A DNA stretch of 36,350 bases from Neorhizobium sp. SHOUNA12A (GTDB lineage Bacteria > Pseudomonadota > Alphaproteobacteria > Rhizobiales > Rhizobiaceae). The number at the start of each line of letters is the position of its first letter. The stretch's first letter is position 1. The stretch is from contig NZ_JALBGV010000062.1 in NCBI RefSeq assembly GCF_023006505.1, positions 1 to 36,350 of the forward strand, written 5' to 3'. The notes below the pieces were generated by a model. The model was not told the DNA's origin. It saw only the letters and a list, made by a program, of their open reading frames with translations, and ran no database searches. The position numbers and the translations under genes were made by a program. Shown piece by piece: positions 15,373 through 23,357 of this stretch.

Positions 15373-16121
15373 TGCGCTTTGCCGCGATTGCCGACATCCA
15401 CGGGAATTGCGCAGCGCTCGAAGCGGTGCTTGCCGATATTCACGGGCAAGGCATCACCGAGATCGTCAATCTCGGCGATTGCCTGAGCGGCCCCCTCGAA
15501 GCAGGGCGCACCGCTGATCTGCTGCTCCTTCTCGATACGATGGCGACGCTGACGGTGCGCGGCAATCACGATCGCTACCTGATCGAAAACCCGGCGGATG
15601 CGATGCCTTCCTGGGAAGTGCACGCCTTTTCGCAACTGGCGCCGCGCCACCTGCAATGGCTGCGCAAGCTGCCGTTCAGCGCCGTCTATCGGGATGAGGC
15701 CTACCTTTGCCACGCGACGCCGCAGTCGGACAACGTTTATTGGCTGGAGCAAGTGTCCAGCCAAGGCCATGTCTTCCTGAAGCCGCTGGAGGAGATCGAG
15801 GTGCTGGCGGAGGGCATCGAGCAGCCTTTGATCCTCTGCGGCCACAGCCATATTCCGCGGGCGGTGCAATTGTCCGACGGCCGGTTGATCGTCAATCCCG
15901 GCAGCGTCGGCTGTCCGGCCTATGACGACGACACGCCGCATTTCCACAAGGTGGAAACCGGCCACGCCATGGCGTCCTACGCGATCCTCGAAAAGACCTC
16001 CTCCGGCTGGACACCGCAATTCCGCAACGTGTCCTACGATCACCTGGCGATGTCGCGCCTCGCCGCCGAAAACGGCCGCGCCGACTGGGCGGTGGCGCTG
16101 GCGACGGGCCGGGCGGGGTAG
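15372..16121 (+). CDS. Metallophosphoesterase family protein
   Basis: 249-residue calcineurin-like phosphoesterase (YfcE/MJ0936-like). The metal-binding motifs are complete: DIHGN at the N-terminus (Asp8, His10), LGDCLSGP, GNHDRY near residue 60, CHATPQ and GHSHIPRA near residue 158, followed by NPGSVGCP. The family hydrolyses phosphodiesters or phosphomonoesters; the substrate here is unknown. The start codon overlaps the uraH stop by one base, so it is translated with the purine enzymes, yet no phosphoesterase is needed in the textbook pathway. It could act on a nucleotide feeding the pathway (inference). Confidence 0.9.
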   Translation: MRFAAIADIHGNCAALEAVLADIHGQGITEIVNLGDCLSGPLEAGRTADLLLLLDTMATLTVRGNHDRYLIENPADAMPSWEVHAFSQLAPRHLQWLRKLPFSAVYRDEAYLCHATPQSDNVYWLEQVSSQGHVFLKPLEEIEVLAEGIEQPLILCGHSHIPRAVQLSDGRLIVNPGSVGCPAYDDDTPHFHKVETGHAMASYAILEKTSSGWTPQFRNVSYDHLAMSRLAAENGRADWAVALATGRAG

Positions 16122-16127
16122 CTCAAA

Positions 16128-16163
16128 TTGACTTCGACAGGGACTTGTACTATTTATTGTACA
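16128..16163 (+). promoter_or_regulatory. yefM-yoeB promoter and palindromic operator
   Basis: A TTGACT -35 box (16128-16133) and a weak TATTTA -10 (16151-16156) are 17 bp apart. Overlapping the -10 are TGTACT (16146-16151) and TGTACA (16158-16163), 12 bp centre to centre. As I recall, E. coli YefM-YoeB binds paired TGTACA cores with this spacing over its own promoter. Confidence 0.7.
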
Positions 16164-16179
16164 GGTAATGAGGAACCCT

Positions 16180-16467
16180 ATGCGCACCGTCATGTTTTCC
16201 CAAGCCCGCCAAGAGCTTGCTAGCCTCCTCGACGAGGTATCGAACGACCGTGCTCCGATCGAAATCATGCGCCGTGACAAGCCATCGGCCATCCTGATCG
16301 ATAAGGACGAATACGAGGGGATGCTGGAGACGCTGCATCTGATGTCGACGCCCGCCAATGCGACGCGGCTGATGGAGGCGATCGCCAACGTCAACGACGG
16401 CTCCAAGCTGATCGCGCACGACTTGATTGAACCTGAAGACTATATTCCCAACAAGAAGGCCGATTGA
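16180..16467 (+). CDS. yefM: YefM-type antitoxin (Phd/YefM family)
   Basis: 95-residue antitoxin that binds DNA with its N-terminal half and YoeB with its C-terminal half. The N-terminus MRTVMFSQARQELASLLDEV and the segment IEIMRRDKPSAILIDKDEYEGMLET are diagnostic for the family. An in-frame ATG occurs at 16168, but the one at 16180 has a well-placed GAGG and the family N-terminus. The stop codon shares one base with the yoeB start (TGATG). Autoregulation with YoeB through the TGTACA operator just upstream is expected. Confidence 0.93.
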   Translation: MRTVMFSQARQELASLLDEVSNDRAPIEIMRRDKPSAILIDKDEYEGMLETLHLMSTPANATRLMEAIANVNDGSKLIAHDLIEPEDYIPNKKAD

Positions 16468-16751
16468 TGCCTCCAGGGAAAGCCTACCTGCTCGTCTGGG
16501 AGCCGGAGGGCTGGCGCGAGTATGTTTCCTGGCAGGAGACCGATCCCAAAATGGTCGGTCGGATCAACGAGTTGATCAGGGACACATTGCGTCACCCCTT
16601 CGAGGGCATCGGTAAGCCTGAGCCTTTGCGCAATCAGCTCAAAGGGCAGTGGTCGCGCCGGATTACTCAGGAACACCGGCTCGTTTACCGAGTGGAGAAC
16701 AGCAGCGATCAGCCGCGGCTGATCATCCTCCAATGCCGTTTCCACTACTGA
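16467..16751 (+). CDS. yoeB: Txe/YoeB-type toxin, ribosome-dependent mRNA interferase
   Basis: 94-residue RelE-superfamily toxin that cuts mRNA in the ribosomal A site. Residues corresponding to E. coli YoeB Glu46, Arg65, His83 and Tyr84 are all present: Glu52 in GKPEPL, Arg71 in EHRLVY, and His93-Tyr94 in the C-terminal CRFHY. WQETDPK and WSRRIT are further family segments. The N-terminus has about six extra residues (MPPGKAYLLVWEPEGW) compared with the E. coli protein. A TTG at 16464 could also start it, but the ATG at 16467 is preferred. The toxin appears intact. Confidence 0.93.
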   Translation: MPPGKAYLLVWEPEGWREYVSWQETDPKMVGRINELIRDTLRHPFEGIGKPEPLRNQLKGQWSRRITQEHRLVYRVENSSDQPRLIILQCRFHY

Positions 16752-16821
16752 CCGCTCTTTCCGAAACCTTTCGGCAATCCTTCCCCACGATACTTTCTCC
16801 GATTCGACAGGAGAGATCGTC

Positions 16822-17565
16822 ATGGCTCAAACGCGCGGCAAATCCGGTTCTCGGCGCAGGAGCGCGCCCAAGCGGTCGTCGAGCTCCGGTTCGTCGCTCT
16901 GGCCTTGGCTCGGAGTGCTAGCGCTGGTGGCCGGCGGGATTGCGCTTTACGAGAATTCCGCGGCAACGAGGCGTTTTGTTGCTGGCCTGACTTCGGGAAA
17001 ACCGCTCCAGGTCGCGGCAAAACCTGTGCCGGCGAAATCCGTCGAGGCAAGTTCCGGCCCGTCGCACCGACCGGTCACGCCAAAGCCTGCGGTCGCTCCC
17101 GACCAGAGCCACACTGCCGCGATCATCCCGCCGGCGCCGATCGGCAAGCCGATTCTCGAGGAGATCCAGAAGGCTGCCGAGGCGCCGAAGAGCAACGAGA
17201 ACCTTGCCGGCGCCTATGAGGCGAAATTCTATCTGTGCGGATCGGCCAAGCAGGACGACTGCGTCACCGCCGCCGACCGTTTCGTATTCCACGGCCAGAA
17301 AATCCGCCTCGTCGGCATCGAGGTGCCCGACATCAAGAAGCCGCGTTGCGAGGCGGAGCGGATCAAGGCGAGCGATGCGGAGCTGCGGGTGCGGGCCTTC
17401 CTCGATTCCGGTCCGTTCGAACTCGTCACCTGGCAGGGCAACGAGGACGAGGTCGAAGGCCACAAGCTGCGCGAAGTCACCCGCAATGGCCGCTCGCTCG
17501 CCGATGTCCTCGTCAACGAGGGCCTGGCCAAGCGGCCGGGCGTTGGCAAGGGCGGCTGGTGCTGA
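16822..17565 (+). CDS. Membrane-anchored SNase-like (thermonuclease family) protein
   Basis: 247 residues: a basic Arg/Ser/Lys N-terminus, one membrane helix at about 26-43 (LWPWLGVLALVAGG), a long Pro/Ala linker to about 125, then an SNase-like OB-fold domain. In staphylococcal nuclease the core is R35, D40, E43 and R87. Here these align with Arg162, Glu167, Asp170 (IRLVGIEVPD) and Arg224 (NGRSLADVLVNEGLA), so both arginines are kept while the two acids are exchanged. Three Cys in the domain (139, 147, 176) plus a terminal Cys suggest disulfides in the periplasm. Nuclease activity is therefore plausible but not assured. AGGAG lies 8 nt before the ATG. Confidence 0.8.
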   Translation: MAQTRGKSGSRRRSAPKRSSSSGSSLWPWLGVLALVAGGIALYENSAATRRFVAGLTSGKPLQVAAKPVPAKSVEASSGPSHRPVTPKPAVAPDQSHTAAIIPPAPIGKPILEEIQKAAEAPKSNENLAGAYEAKFYLCGSAKQDDCVTAADRFVFHGQKIRLVGIEVPDIKKPRCEAERIKASDAELRVRAFLDSGPFELVTWQGNEDEVEGHKLREVTRNGRSLADVLVNEGLAKRPGVGKGGWC

Positions 17566-17598
17566 GATAGCAGCTCCTCCGCCTTCTCACTCACGCCG

Positions 17599-18744
17599 TC
17601 AGAACGGCATATTGGCGAGGATGTTGCGGTCGATATGCTGGATATCCCGCTTGCCGCAGAGCGCCATGGTGATGTCGAGTTCCTTGCGGATGATCTCGAG
17701 CGTCGTGGTGACGCCCTCCTTGCCCATGGCGCCGAGGCCGTAGAGGAAAGGCCGGCCGATATAGGTGCCGCGGGCGCCGAGCGCCACGGCCTTGAGCACG
17801 TCCTGGCCCGACCGAATGCCGCCGTCCACATGCACTTCGATCCGGTCGCCGACCGCCTCGACGATTTTCGGCAGCATGCTGATCGATGAGGGGGCGCCGT
17901 CGAGCTGGCGGCCGCCGTGGTTGGAGACGATGATCGCATCCGCGCCGGTGTCGGCGGCGGCGCGTGCGTCCTCTTCGTCGAGGATCCCCTTGATGATCAT
18001 CTTGCCGCCCCAGAGGTCCTTGATCCAGCGGATATCGTCCCAGGACAGCCGTGGGTCGAACTGTTCCGCCGTCCAGGCGCCGAGCGAGGAGAGGTCCGAA
18101 ACATTGCTCGCATGGCCGACGATATTGCCGAAACCGCGGCGCTTGGTCTGAAGCATTTCCAGGCACCATCTCGGGCGCGTCACGAGCTGCAGGGCCGCGT
18201 TGAGCGTCGGCTTCGGCGGAGCCGCAAGGCCATTGCGCAGGTCCTTGTGGCGCTGGCCGAGGATCTGCAGGTCGGCGGTGACGACGAGCGCCGAACATTT
18301 CGCCGCCTTGGCGCGGCCGATCAGCCGTTCGACGAAGCCGCGGTCCTTCATCACGTAGAGCTGGAACCAGAAGGGTTTCGTGGTCACCGAGGCGACGTCC
18401 TCGATCGAGCAGATGCTCATGGTCGAGAGCGTGAAGGGCACGCCGAATTCTTCCGCCGCCTTGGCGGCCAGCATTTCGCCGTCCGCATGCTGCATGCCGG
18501 TCATGCCGGTCGGCGCCAGCGCCACGGGCATCGCGGCCTTTTCGCCGATCATCGTGGTTTCGAGCGTGCGGTTGGTCATGTCGACCAGGACGCGCTGGCG
18601 CAGCTTGATCCTGGAATAGTCTTCCTCGTTCGCCCGATACGTTCCCTCTGTCCAGGCGCCGCTGTCGGCATAGTCGAAGAACATCTTTGGCACCCGACGG
18701 CGGGCAAGGATTTTCAGGTCTGCGATGGTCAGCGGTTTGGACAT
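17599..18744 (-). CDS. lldD: FMN-dependent alpha-hydroxy-acid oxidase, L-lactate dehydrogenase-like
   Basis: 381-residue flavoenzyme oxidising an alpha-hydroxy acid, most likely L-lactate to pyruvate, with electrons passed to the membrane chain. The active-site segment SNHGGRQLDG (His276, Arg279) is intact. FMN-binding motifs include PTGMTGMQHADGE, the STMSICSIEDVA region, VTADLQILGQR, IIKGI and HVDGGIRSGQD. The ATG at 18744 (GGAGGAAG upstream) gives the family start MSKPLTIADLK. Glycolate or another 2-hydroxy acid cannot be excluded. Two copies of the palindrome GCGATATCGC lie upstream at 18813 and 18866. Confidence 0.85.
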   Translation of the reverse strand: MSKPLTIADLKILARRRVPKMFFDYADSGAWTEGTYRANEEDYSRIKLRQRVLVDMTNRTLETTMIGEKAAMPVALAPTGMTGMQHADGEMLAAKAAEEFGVPFTLSTMSICSIEDVASVTTKPFWFQLYVMKDRGFVERLIGRAKAAKCSALVVTADLQILGQRHKDLRNGLAAPPKPTLNAALQLVTRPRWCLEMLQTKRRGFGNIVGHASNVSDLSSLGAWTAEQFDPRLSWDDIRWIKDLWGGKMIIKGILDEEDARAAADTGADAIIVSNHGGRQLDGAPSSISMLPKIVEAVGDRIEVHVDGGIRSGQDVLKAVALGARGTYIGRPFLYGLGAMGKEGVTTTLEIIRKELDITMALCGKRDIQHIDRNILANMPF

Positions 18745-18812
18745 CGATATTCTTCCTCCGGATGCTAGCAGACGAGTAGCATATCTTCGCCGCACTGCCA
18801 GAGGAATGTCGA

Positions 18813-18875
18813 GCGATATCGCGCGCTGTTTCTCCCCAGTTTATCTCCTGGGCGTGGGGTCCTGCGCGATATCGC
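18813..18875. promoter_or_regulatory. Paired palindromic operator candidates upstream of lldD
   Basis: The 12-mer GCGATATCGCGC (18813-18824) and its exact reverse complement GCGCGATATCGC (18864-18875) each contain the self-palindrome GCGATATCGC. They are 39 bp apart, between the quinone reductase stop and the lldD start. Confidence 0.55.
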
Positions 18876-18881
18876 CTGCCG

Positions 18882-19856
18882 TCACTCGGGGATAAGCAGC
18901 AGGCTGCCGGCTGCACGGCCGCTTTCCAGGAATTCCTGCGCCCTGGCTGCCTCTTCTAGCGGATACTTTCCCGCGACGACCGCGGTGATGCCGTTCTCCA
19001 TTGCGGCAATCGCCGCGTTCGCCGCCTCGCGATAATTGGCCTGGTCGATGATGAAGGCAAGGATGCTGGGATGCGACAGGACCTTGCCCGGCCTTAGCTG
19101 ATCGACGTTGACCGGCGGGATCGGGCCGGCGGCCTGGCCTATGGTCACCACGGTGCCGAACGGTCGGACGCTGTCGATCGTCTTGGCAAGCACCGAACCG
19201 CCAATTCCGTCATAGCCGACATCGACGCCGCGTCCGTTCGTCCGGAACTTGACCTCACCCACCAGATCCGCATCGCGCCCGACGATCAAGTGATCGGCGC
19301 CGTAGCTGCGGGCCAGTTCCGCCTTTTCCTCCGAGCTTACGGTTCCGATCACCGTCGCACCGAGTTCCTTGGCCCATTTGACCAGGATCGCACCGAGACC
19401 GCCTGCGGCCGCGTGAACCAGGACGGTGGTGCCGGTGCCGACCGGATAAGTCTTGTAAAGCAGCATATAGGCCGTCATCGCTTTCAGCAGCGAGGAGGCC
19501 GCCGTCGCCGCGTCGATCTGCGGCGGAAGAAGGATGGCCCGCTGTGCCGCCAGCGCCCGGCGCGTCGCATAGGCTCCAGCCGGGACGCCACAATAGGCGA
19601 TCCGATCGCCGATCTTCAGACCGGCGATCGCGGAGCCGACGGCTTCCACCGTGCCGGCCGCCTCGACACCGATCACGGCGGGATAGGATGGCAGCGCGTA
19701 GATCCCCCTGCGGTGATAGATATCGACGAAGTTCATGCCGATCGCGTCGTGCCGCACGATAATTTCGTCCTCCTTGGGCGTTAGTTGAGGCTGTTCCAGA
19801 ATCTGCAGGTTTTCCAACCCGCCGGGGGAGGTCAGGCTCACCAGGATATTCGCCAT
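18882..19856 (-). CDS. NADPH:quinone oxidoreductase (QOR, zinc-independent MDR family)
   Basis: 324-residue medium-chain reductase. The N-terminal half has MNFVDIYHRRGIYALPSYPAVIGVEAAGTVEAVG, which lacks the zinc-binding Cys of alcohol dehydrogenases, and the nucleotide-binding motif is VHAAAGGLGAILVKWAKELGATVIGT. This fits quinone oxidoreductase QorA, which reduces quinones with NADPH. The start at 19856 (MANILVSL) is preferred over an ATG six bases upstream, because GGAGA is then at normal distance. It is transcribed divergently from a LysR gene across 95 bp, the usual sign of direct regulation. Confidence 0.88.
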   Translation of the reverse strand: MANILVSLTSPGGLENLQILEQPQLTPKEDEIIVRHDAIGMNFVDIYHRRGIYALPSYPAVIGVEAAGTVEAVGSAIAGLKIGDRIAYCGVPAGAYATRRALAAQRAILLPPQIDAATAASSLLKAMTAYMLLYKTYPVGTGTTVLVHAAAGGLGAILVKWAKELGATVIGTVSSEEKAELARSYGADHLIVGRDADLVGEVKFRTNGRGVDVGYDGIGGSVLAKTIDSVRPFGTVVTIGQAAGPIPPVNVDQLRPGKVLSHPSILAFIIDQANYREAANAAIAAMENGITAVVAGKYPLEEAARAQEFLESGRAAGSLLLIPE

Positions 19857-19951
19857 CGTCATTCTCCATGTTTGAGGCGGGGTCAGGATGGGCCTTTGCT
19901 TATTGTTTGAAAATTCCCTATTCGTGGACAATCGATGGGAAAAATTTGACA
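19857..19951. promoter_or_regulatory. Divergent control region of quinone reductase and LysR genes
   Basis: 95 bp carrying both promoters. The AT-rich middle (TTATTGTTTGAAAATTCCC at about 19900-19918) is the likely regulator-binding area, but no clear T-N11-A palindrome is decisive. Confidence 0.4.
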
Positions 19952-20809
19952 ATGCTCGACTGGGAAAACCTCCGTTACTTTCTGGCGCTCTCGAACAGCG
20001 GAACGTTGCTCGGCGCCGCCCGGATACTCGGCGTGGAACACGCGACCGTCAGCCGCCGCGTGGCGCTTCTGGAGGAGCAGTTGCAGGCAAGATTGGTCGA
20101 TCGCCGCGGCCGGAAGGTCACACTGACTGTCGAGGGCGAACGCATTGCCGAACTGGCGCGGCGGATGGAGGAACAGGCTCTCGCCACCGATCAGGCGAGG
20201 CTCAAACAGGATCGGCTGGCCGGCACGGTGCGCATCAGCGCACCTCCGGCCCTTTCGGACCTGCTGTTGCCGGAGCCAATCGCTATGCTTCGCCGACGTC
20301 ACCCCGAGATCGAGATCGTCGTTGCCGGCGAAAAGCGCTACGCTTCCCTCAACCGTCGAGAGGCGGACATTGCGGTGCGTCTGGCCCGTCCCGAACAGGG
20401 GGATCTTACAGTCACGCGGATCGGCAGCGTTCGGTTCGATTTCTATGCGTCGCCGTCCTACCTTGCCGAGACGCCACAAGAGGAATGGAGCTTTATCGCT
20501 TACGGCGAGGACATGGAGACTTCGCCGCAGCATCGGCGGCTTCTCGATATCGCGAGAGGACGGCGTGTCGGCCTGAGGGCCTCGACGCTGGAATTCCAGC
20601 GCGCAATGGCCCGGGCGGGCGGCGGGGTCGCCATCCTGCCCGATTTCTTCGTCAGCGCCGGCGACGGGCTCGCCGTCGCGCTGGTGGAGGACGAACCCGT
20701 GACGCGCGACATCTGGCTCGTCGTCCATTCGGATATCCGCGACGTGCCGATTGTCCGCGCTGTCATGGACGCGATCAAGGAGGGCGCTCGGCGGAAGGCG
20801 GGAGGCTAG
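19952..20809 (+). CDS. LysR family transcriptional regulator, likely of the quinone reductase gene
   Basis: 285 residues. The N-terminal winged helix-turn-helix starts MLDWENLRYFLALSNSGTL and contains HATVSRRVALLEEQL; the C-terminal co-inducer domain begins near residue 90. The frame opens at 19868, but the ATG at 19952 gives the standard LysR start. It is divergent from the quinone reductase gene, so that gene is the likely target. Its stop codon overlaps that of the convergent guaD (CTAG shared by both strands). The inducer is unknown; electrophiles or quinones would fit the context. Confidence 0.92.
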   Translation: MLDWENLRYFLALSNSGTLLGAARILGVEHATVSRRVALLEEQLQARLVDRRGRKVTLTVEGERIAELARRMEEQALATDQARLKQDRLAGTVRISAPPALSDLLLPEPIAMLRRRHPEIEIVVAGEKRYASLNRREADIAVRLARPEQGDLTVTRIGSVRFDFYASPSYLAETPQEEWSFIAYGEDMETSPQHRRLLDIARGRRVGLRASTLEFQRAMARAGGGVAILPDFFVSAGDGLAVALVEDEPVTRDIWLVVHSDIRDVPIVRAVMDAIKEGARRKAGG

Positions 20810-22134
20810 GTCCTGACTTGGCTTACGTCGAGCTCGCTCTTCATTGCCTTGCCCGCCACATAGGTCTCGACCACGGCGCGGTCGTCGCCCATGGTCTGAA
20901 GAAGGAAGAGTTCTTCCCCCAGCGTCTTCACCGTTTCCATCCGCAGCCGCATGGCCGGCGTCGAGGCGGCGTTCAGCACCACGAGGTCGGCATCGGTGCC
21001 GGGCTCCAGGGTGCCGATACGTTCCGCCATCGACAGCGCCTCGGCATTGCCTCTGGTCATCAGGTAGAAGCTTTCAAGCGGGTTCAGACGCTCGCCGAGG
21101 AGTTGCTGGATCTTGTAGGCCTCGTCCATGGTCCTCAGCATCGAATAGCTCGATCCGCCGCCGATATCGGTGGCGACCGCCACCCTGACCGGTTTTTCCC
21201 GCCGCATTAGCGATTTCATCGGGAACAGGCCGGAACCGAGGAAAAGGTTGGAGGTCGGGCAGTGGACGGCGACGGCGCCTGCCTCCGACAACACATCGGC
21301 TTCGCGGTCGGAAAGATGGATCGCGTGGCCGAGCAAGGTCTTGGGCCCGAGAAGGCCGTAATGGGCGTAGATGTCGGTATAGTCCCTGGCATCCGGATAA
21401 AGCTCGCCCGTATAGCGGATCTCCTCGTGGTTTTCGGAGAGATGCGTCTGGATATGCAGGTCGGGAAACTCCTGCGCCAGCGCCTGGGCGGCCTTCATCT
21501 GGGCGGGCGTCGAGGTGATCGCGAAGCGCGGGGTGATGGCGACGTGGCAGCGGCCCTTGCCGTGCCAGTCGGCAATTACCGCGCGGGTTTCGTCATAACC
21601 CATCTGCGGCGTGTCGAGCAGACCCTGCGGGGCGTTGCGGTCCATCATCACCTTGCCGCCGACCATGCACATGCCGCGCTTCAGGGCTTCGGCAAAGAAG
21701 GCATCGGCCGAAGTCTTGTGCACGGAGCAGTAGGCGGCCGCCGTGGTGGTGCCGTGGCGCAGTAATTCGTCGTAGAAATGTGTGGCGATGCGGGCCGCAT
21801 GCTCGCTCTCGACGAACCGGCATTCCTCCGGGAAGGTGTAGGTGTTCAGCCATTCGAGCAGATTGGCGGCGTAGGAGGCGATTACCTGCATCTGCGGGAA
21901 ATGCAGATGCATGTCGATGAAGCCGGGCAGGATCAGATGCGGCCGATGGTCGATTTCCTCGACGCCCTCCGGCGCAATCGCCTTGACCGTTCCGTAGCTG
22001 CCGGCAACCGAAATCGTGTTCCCGTCGATCAGCAGCGCGCCGTCGCTCTCATAGGCGTAACTGTCCGTGTCGGTCAGCGAGTGCGGAGCGCGCTTGAAGG
22101 AGAGCAGCCGTCCGCGGATCAGCATCTGGGTCAT
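20806..22134 (-). CDS. guaD: Guanine deaminase
   Basis: Deaminates guanine to xanthine, feeding the xanthine dehydrogenase encoded at 27.7-31.8 kb. The 442-residue amidohydrolase has metal ligands in PGFIDMHLHFPQ, QTHLSEN, GHAIHLSD and ATDIGGGSSYSMLRT, the last being the zinc-binding Asp segment typical of GuaD. The ATG overlaps the stop of puuD upstream by 4 nt, so the two are one transcription unit (puuD first). The 3' end overlaps the convergent lysR stop. Confidence 0.94.
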   Translation of the reverse strand: MTQMLIRGRLLSFKRAPHSLTDTDSYAYESDGALLIDGNTISVAGSYGTVKAIAPEGVEEIDHRPHLILPGFIDMHLHFPQMQVIASYAANLLEWLNTYTFPEECRFVESEHAARIATHFYDELLRHGTTTAAAYCSVHKTSADAFFAEALKRGMCMVGGKVMMDRNAPQGLLDTPQMGYDETRAVIADWHGKGRCHVAITPRFAITSTPAQMKAAQALAQEFPDLHIQTHLSENHEEIRYTGELYPDARDYTDIYAHYGLLGPKTLLGHAIHLSDREADVLSEAGAVAVHCPTSNLFLGSGLFPMKSLMRREKPVRVAVATDIGGGSSYSMLRTMDEAYKIQQLLGERLNPLESFYLMTRGNAEALSMAERIGTLEPGTDADLVVLNAASTPAMRLRMETVKTLGEELFLLQTMGDDRAVVETYVAGKAMKSELDVSQVRT

Positions 22135-23357
22135 TGGGATATCGTGCTTTCGTACCAGGCCGTCAGCAGCCGGCGTTCGTCCGGCGAGATGGCGGTGACA
22201 TTGCCGGGCGGCATGGCGTGGCTGCGGCCCGCCTGGATATAGATCTCCCGCGCGTGGGCGGCAATCTCTGCGTCAGTCTCCAGTCTGACGGATTTCGGGG
22301 TGAAATTGACGCCTTCATAAACGGGTTCAGCCGCGTGGCACATGGAACAGCGCGCCTGCACGACATCCCTCGCTGCACCGAAATGGGCATTGGCCGCGAA
22401 TTTCTGGGCGACCGGGGTCATCGAGGTCTCGGTCTCGCCGGTCAGAACCTTCGGCACGGTCGAGAGCCACATGATGACGATGAAGAGCAGAACCGTCACC
22501 AGCCAGGTCCAGGTCGGCTTGCCCTTGCGGGCGTGGGTGGTGTTGAACCAGTGCCTGATCGTCACGCCCATCAGGAAGACGAGTGCGGCGATCACCCAGT
22601 TGAAATGGGTCGCAAACGCCAGCGGATAGTGGTTGGAGAGCATGAAGAAGATGACGGGCAGCGTCAGGTAGTTGTTGTGCAGCGAACGCTGCTTGGCGAT
22701 CATGCCGTATTTCGGGTCGGGCGTGCGCCCCGCGATCAGGTCGGCGACGACGATCTTCTGGTTGGGGATGATGATGAAGAAGACGTTGGCGGACATGATC
22801 GTCGCGGTGAACGCGCCGAGATGCAGGAAGGCGGCGCGGCCGGAGAATATCTGCGTATACCCCCAGGCCATGGCGATCAGCACCAGGAAGAGCAGCACCA
22901 TCAGCCCCCAGGTGTTCTTTCCGAGCGGTGACTTGCAGAGCAGGTCGTAGATGATCCAGCCGATCGACAGCGATGCGAGCGACAACAGGATTGCCTGCCA
23001 GGGGGCGAGAGCCATCACCGTGCGATCGATCAGGAACAGGTCGGCGCCGCCGTAATAGACGATGCAGAGCATCAGGAAACCGGAGAGCCAGGTGAAATAG
23101 CTCTCGTATTTGAACCATGTCAGGTGTTCGGGCATCTGTGCCGGCGCCACCAGGTATTTCTGGACGTGGTAGAAACCGCCGCCATGCACCTGCCATTCCT
23201 CGCCATAGACGCCGGCGGGCATGTTCGGGCGCTTCGTCAGCCCCAGATCGAGCGCGATGAAATAGAACGACGAGCCGATCCAGGCGATCGCCGTGATGAC
23301 ATGGAACCAGCGGGCGGCGAAACTCAGCCATTCCCAGGCGACGGCATATTCATACAT
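22131..23357 (-). CDS. puuD: Urate hydroxylase PuuD, membrane protein with C-terminal cytochrome c domain
   Basis: Oxidises urate to 5-hydroxyisourate with electrons passed to the respiratory chain, replacing soluble uricase. The 408-residue protein has about eight or nine membrane helices in the first 300 residues and a C-terminal cytochrome c domain with the haem motif CSMCH (Cys337, Cys340, His341) and a distal Met in HAMPPGNV. The N-terminus WEWLSFAARWFHVITAIAWIGSSF and the GGGFYHVQKY segment are family features. It is followed by guaD with ATGA overlap. A perfect palindrome about 86 nt upstream may be its operator. Confidence 0.95.
   Translation of the reverse strand: MYEYAVAWEWLSFAARWFHVITAIAWIGSSFYFIALDLGLTKRPNMPAGVYGEEWQVHGGGFYHVQKYLVAPAQMPEHLTWFKYESYFTWLSGFLMLCIVYYGGADLFLIDRTVMALAPWQAILLSLASLSIGWIIYDLLCKSPLGKNTWGLMVLLFLVLIAMAWGYTQIFSGRAAFLHLGAFTATIMSANVFFIIIPNQKIVVADLIAGRTPDPKYGMIAKQRSLHNNYLTLPVIFFMLSNHYPLAFATHFNWVIAALVFLMGVTIRHWFNTTHARKGKPTWTWLVTVLLFIVIMWLSTVPKVLTGETETSMTPVAQKFAANAHFGAARDVVQARCSMCHAAEPVYEGVNFTPKSVRLETDAEIAAHAREIYIQAGRSHAMPPGNVTAISPDERRLLTAWYESTISQ

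Noticed and set aside
16168..16182. Upstream ATG at 16168 as the yefM start
   Set aside because: Its only purine signal is 2 nt away, whereas the ATG at 16180 has well-placed GAGG and the family N-terminus.
15357..16406. A 349-codon minus-strand open frame over the metallophosphoesterase and yefM
   Set aside because: Spans two well-supported genes and their promoter; no domain recognised.
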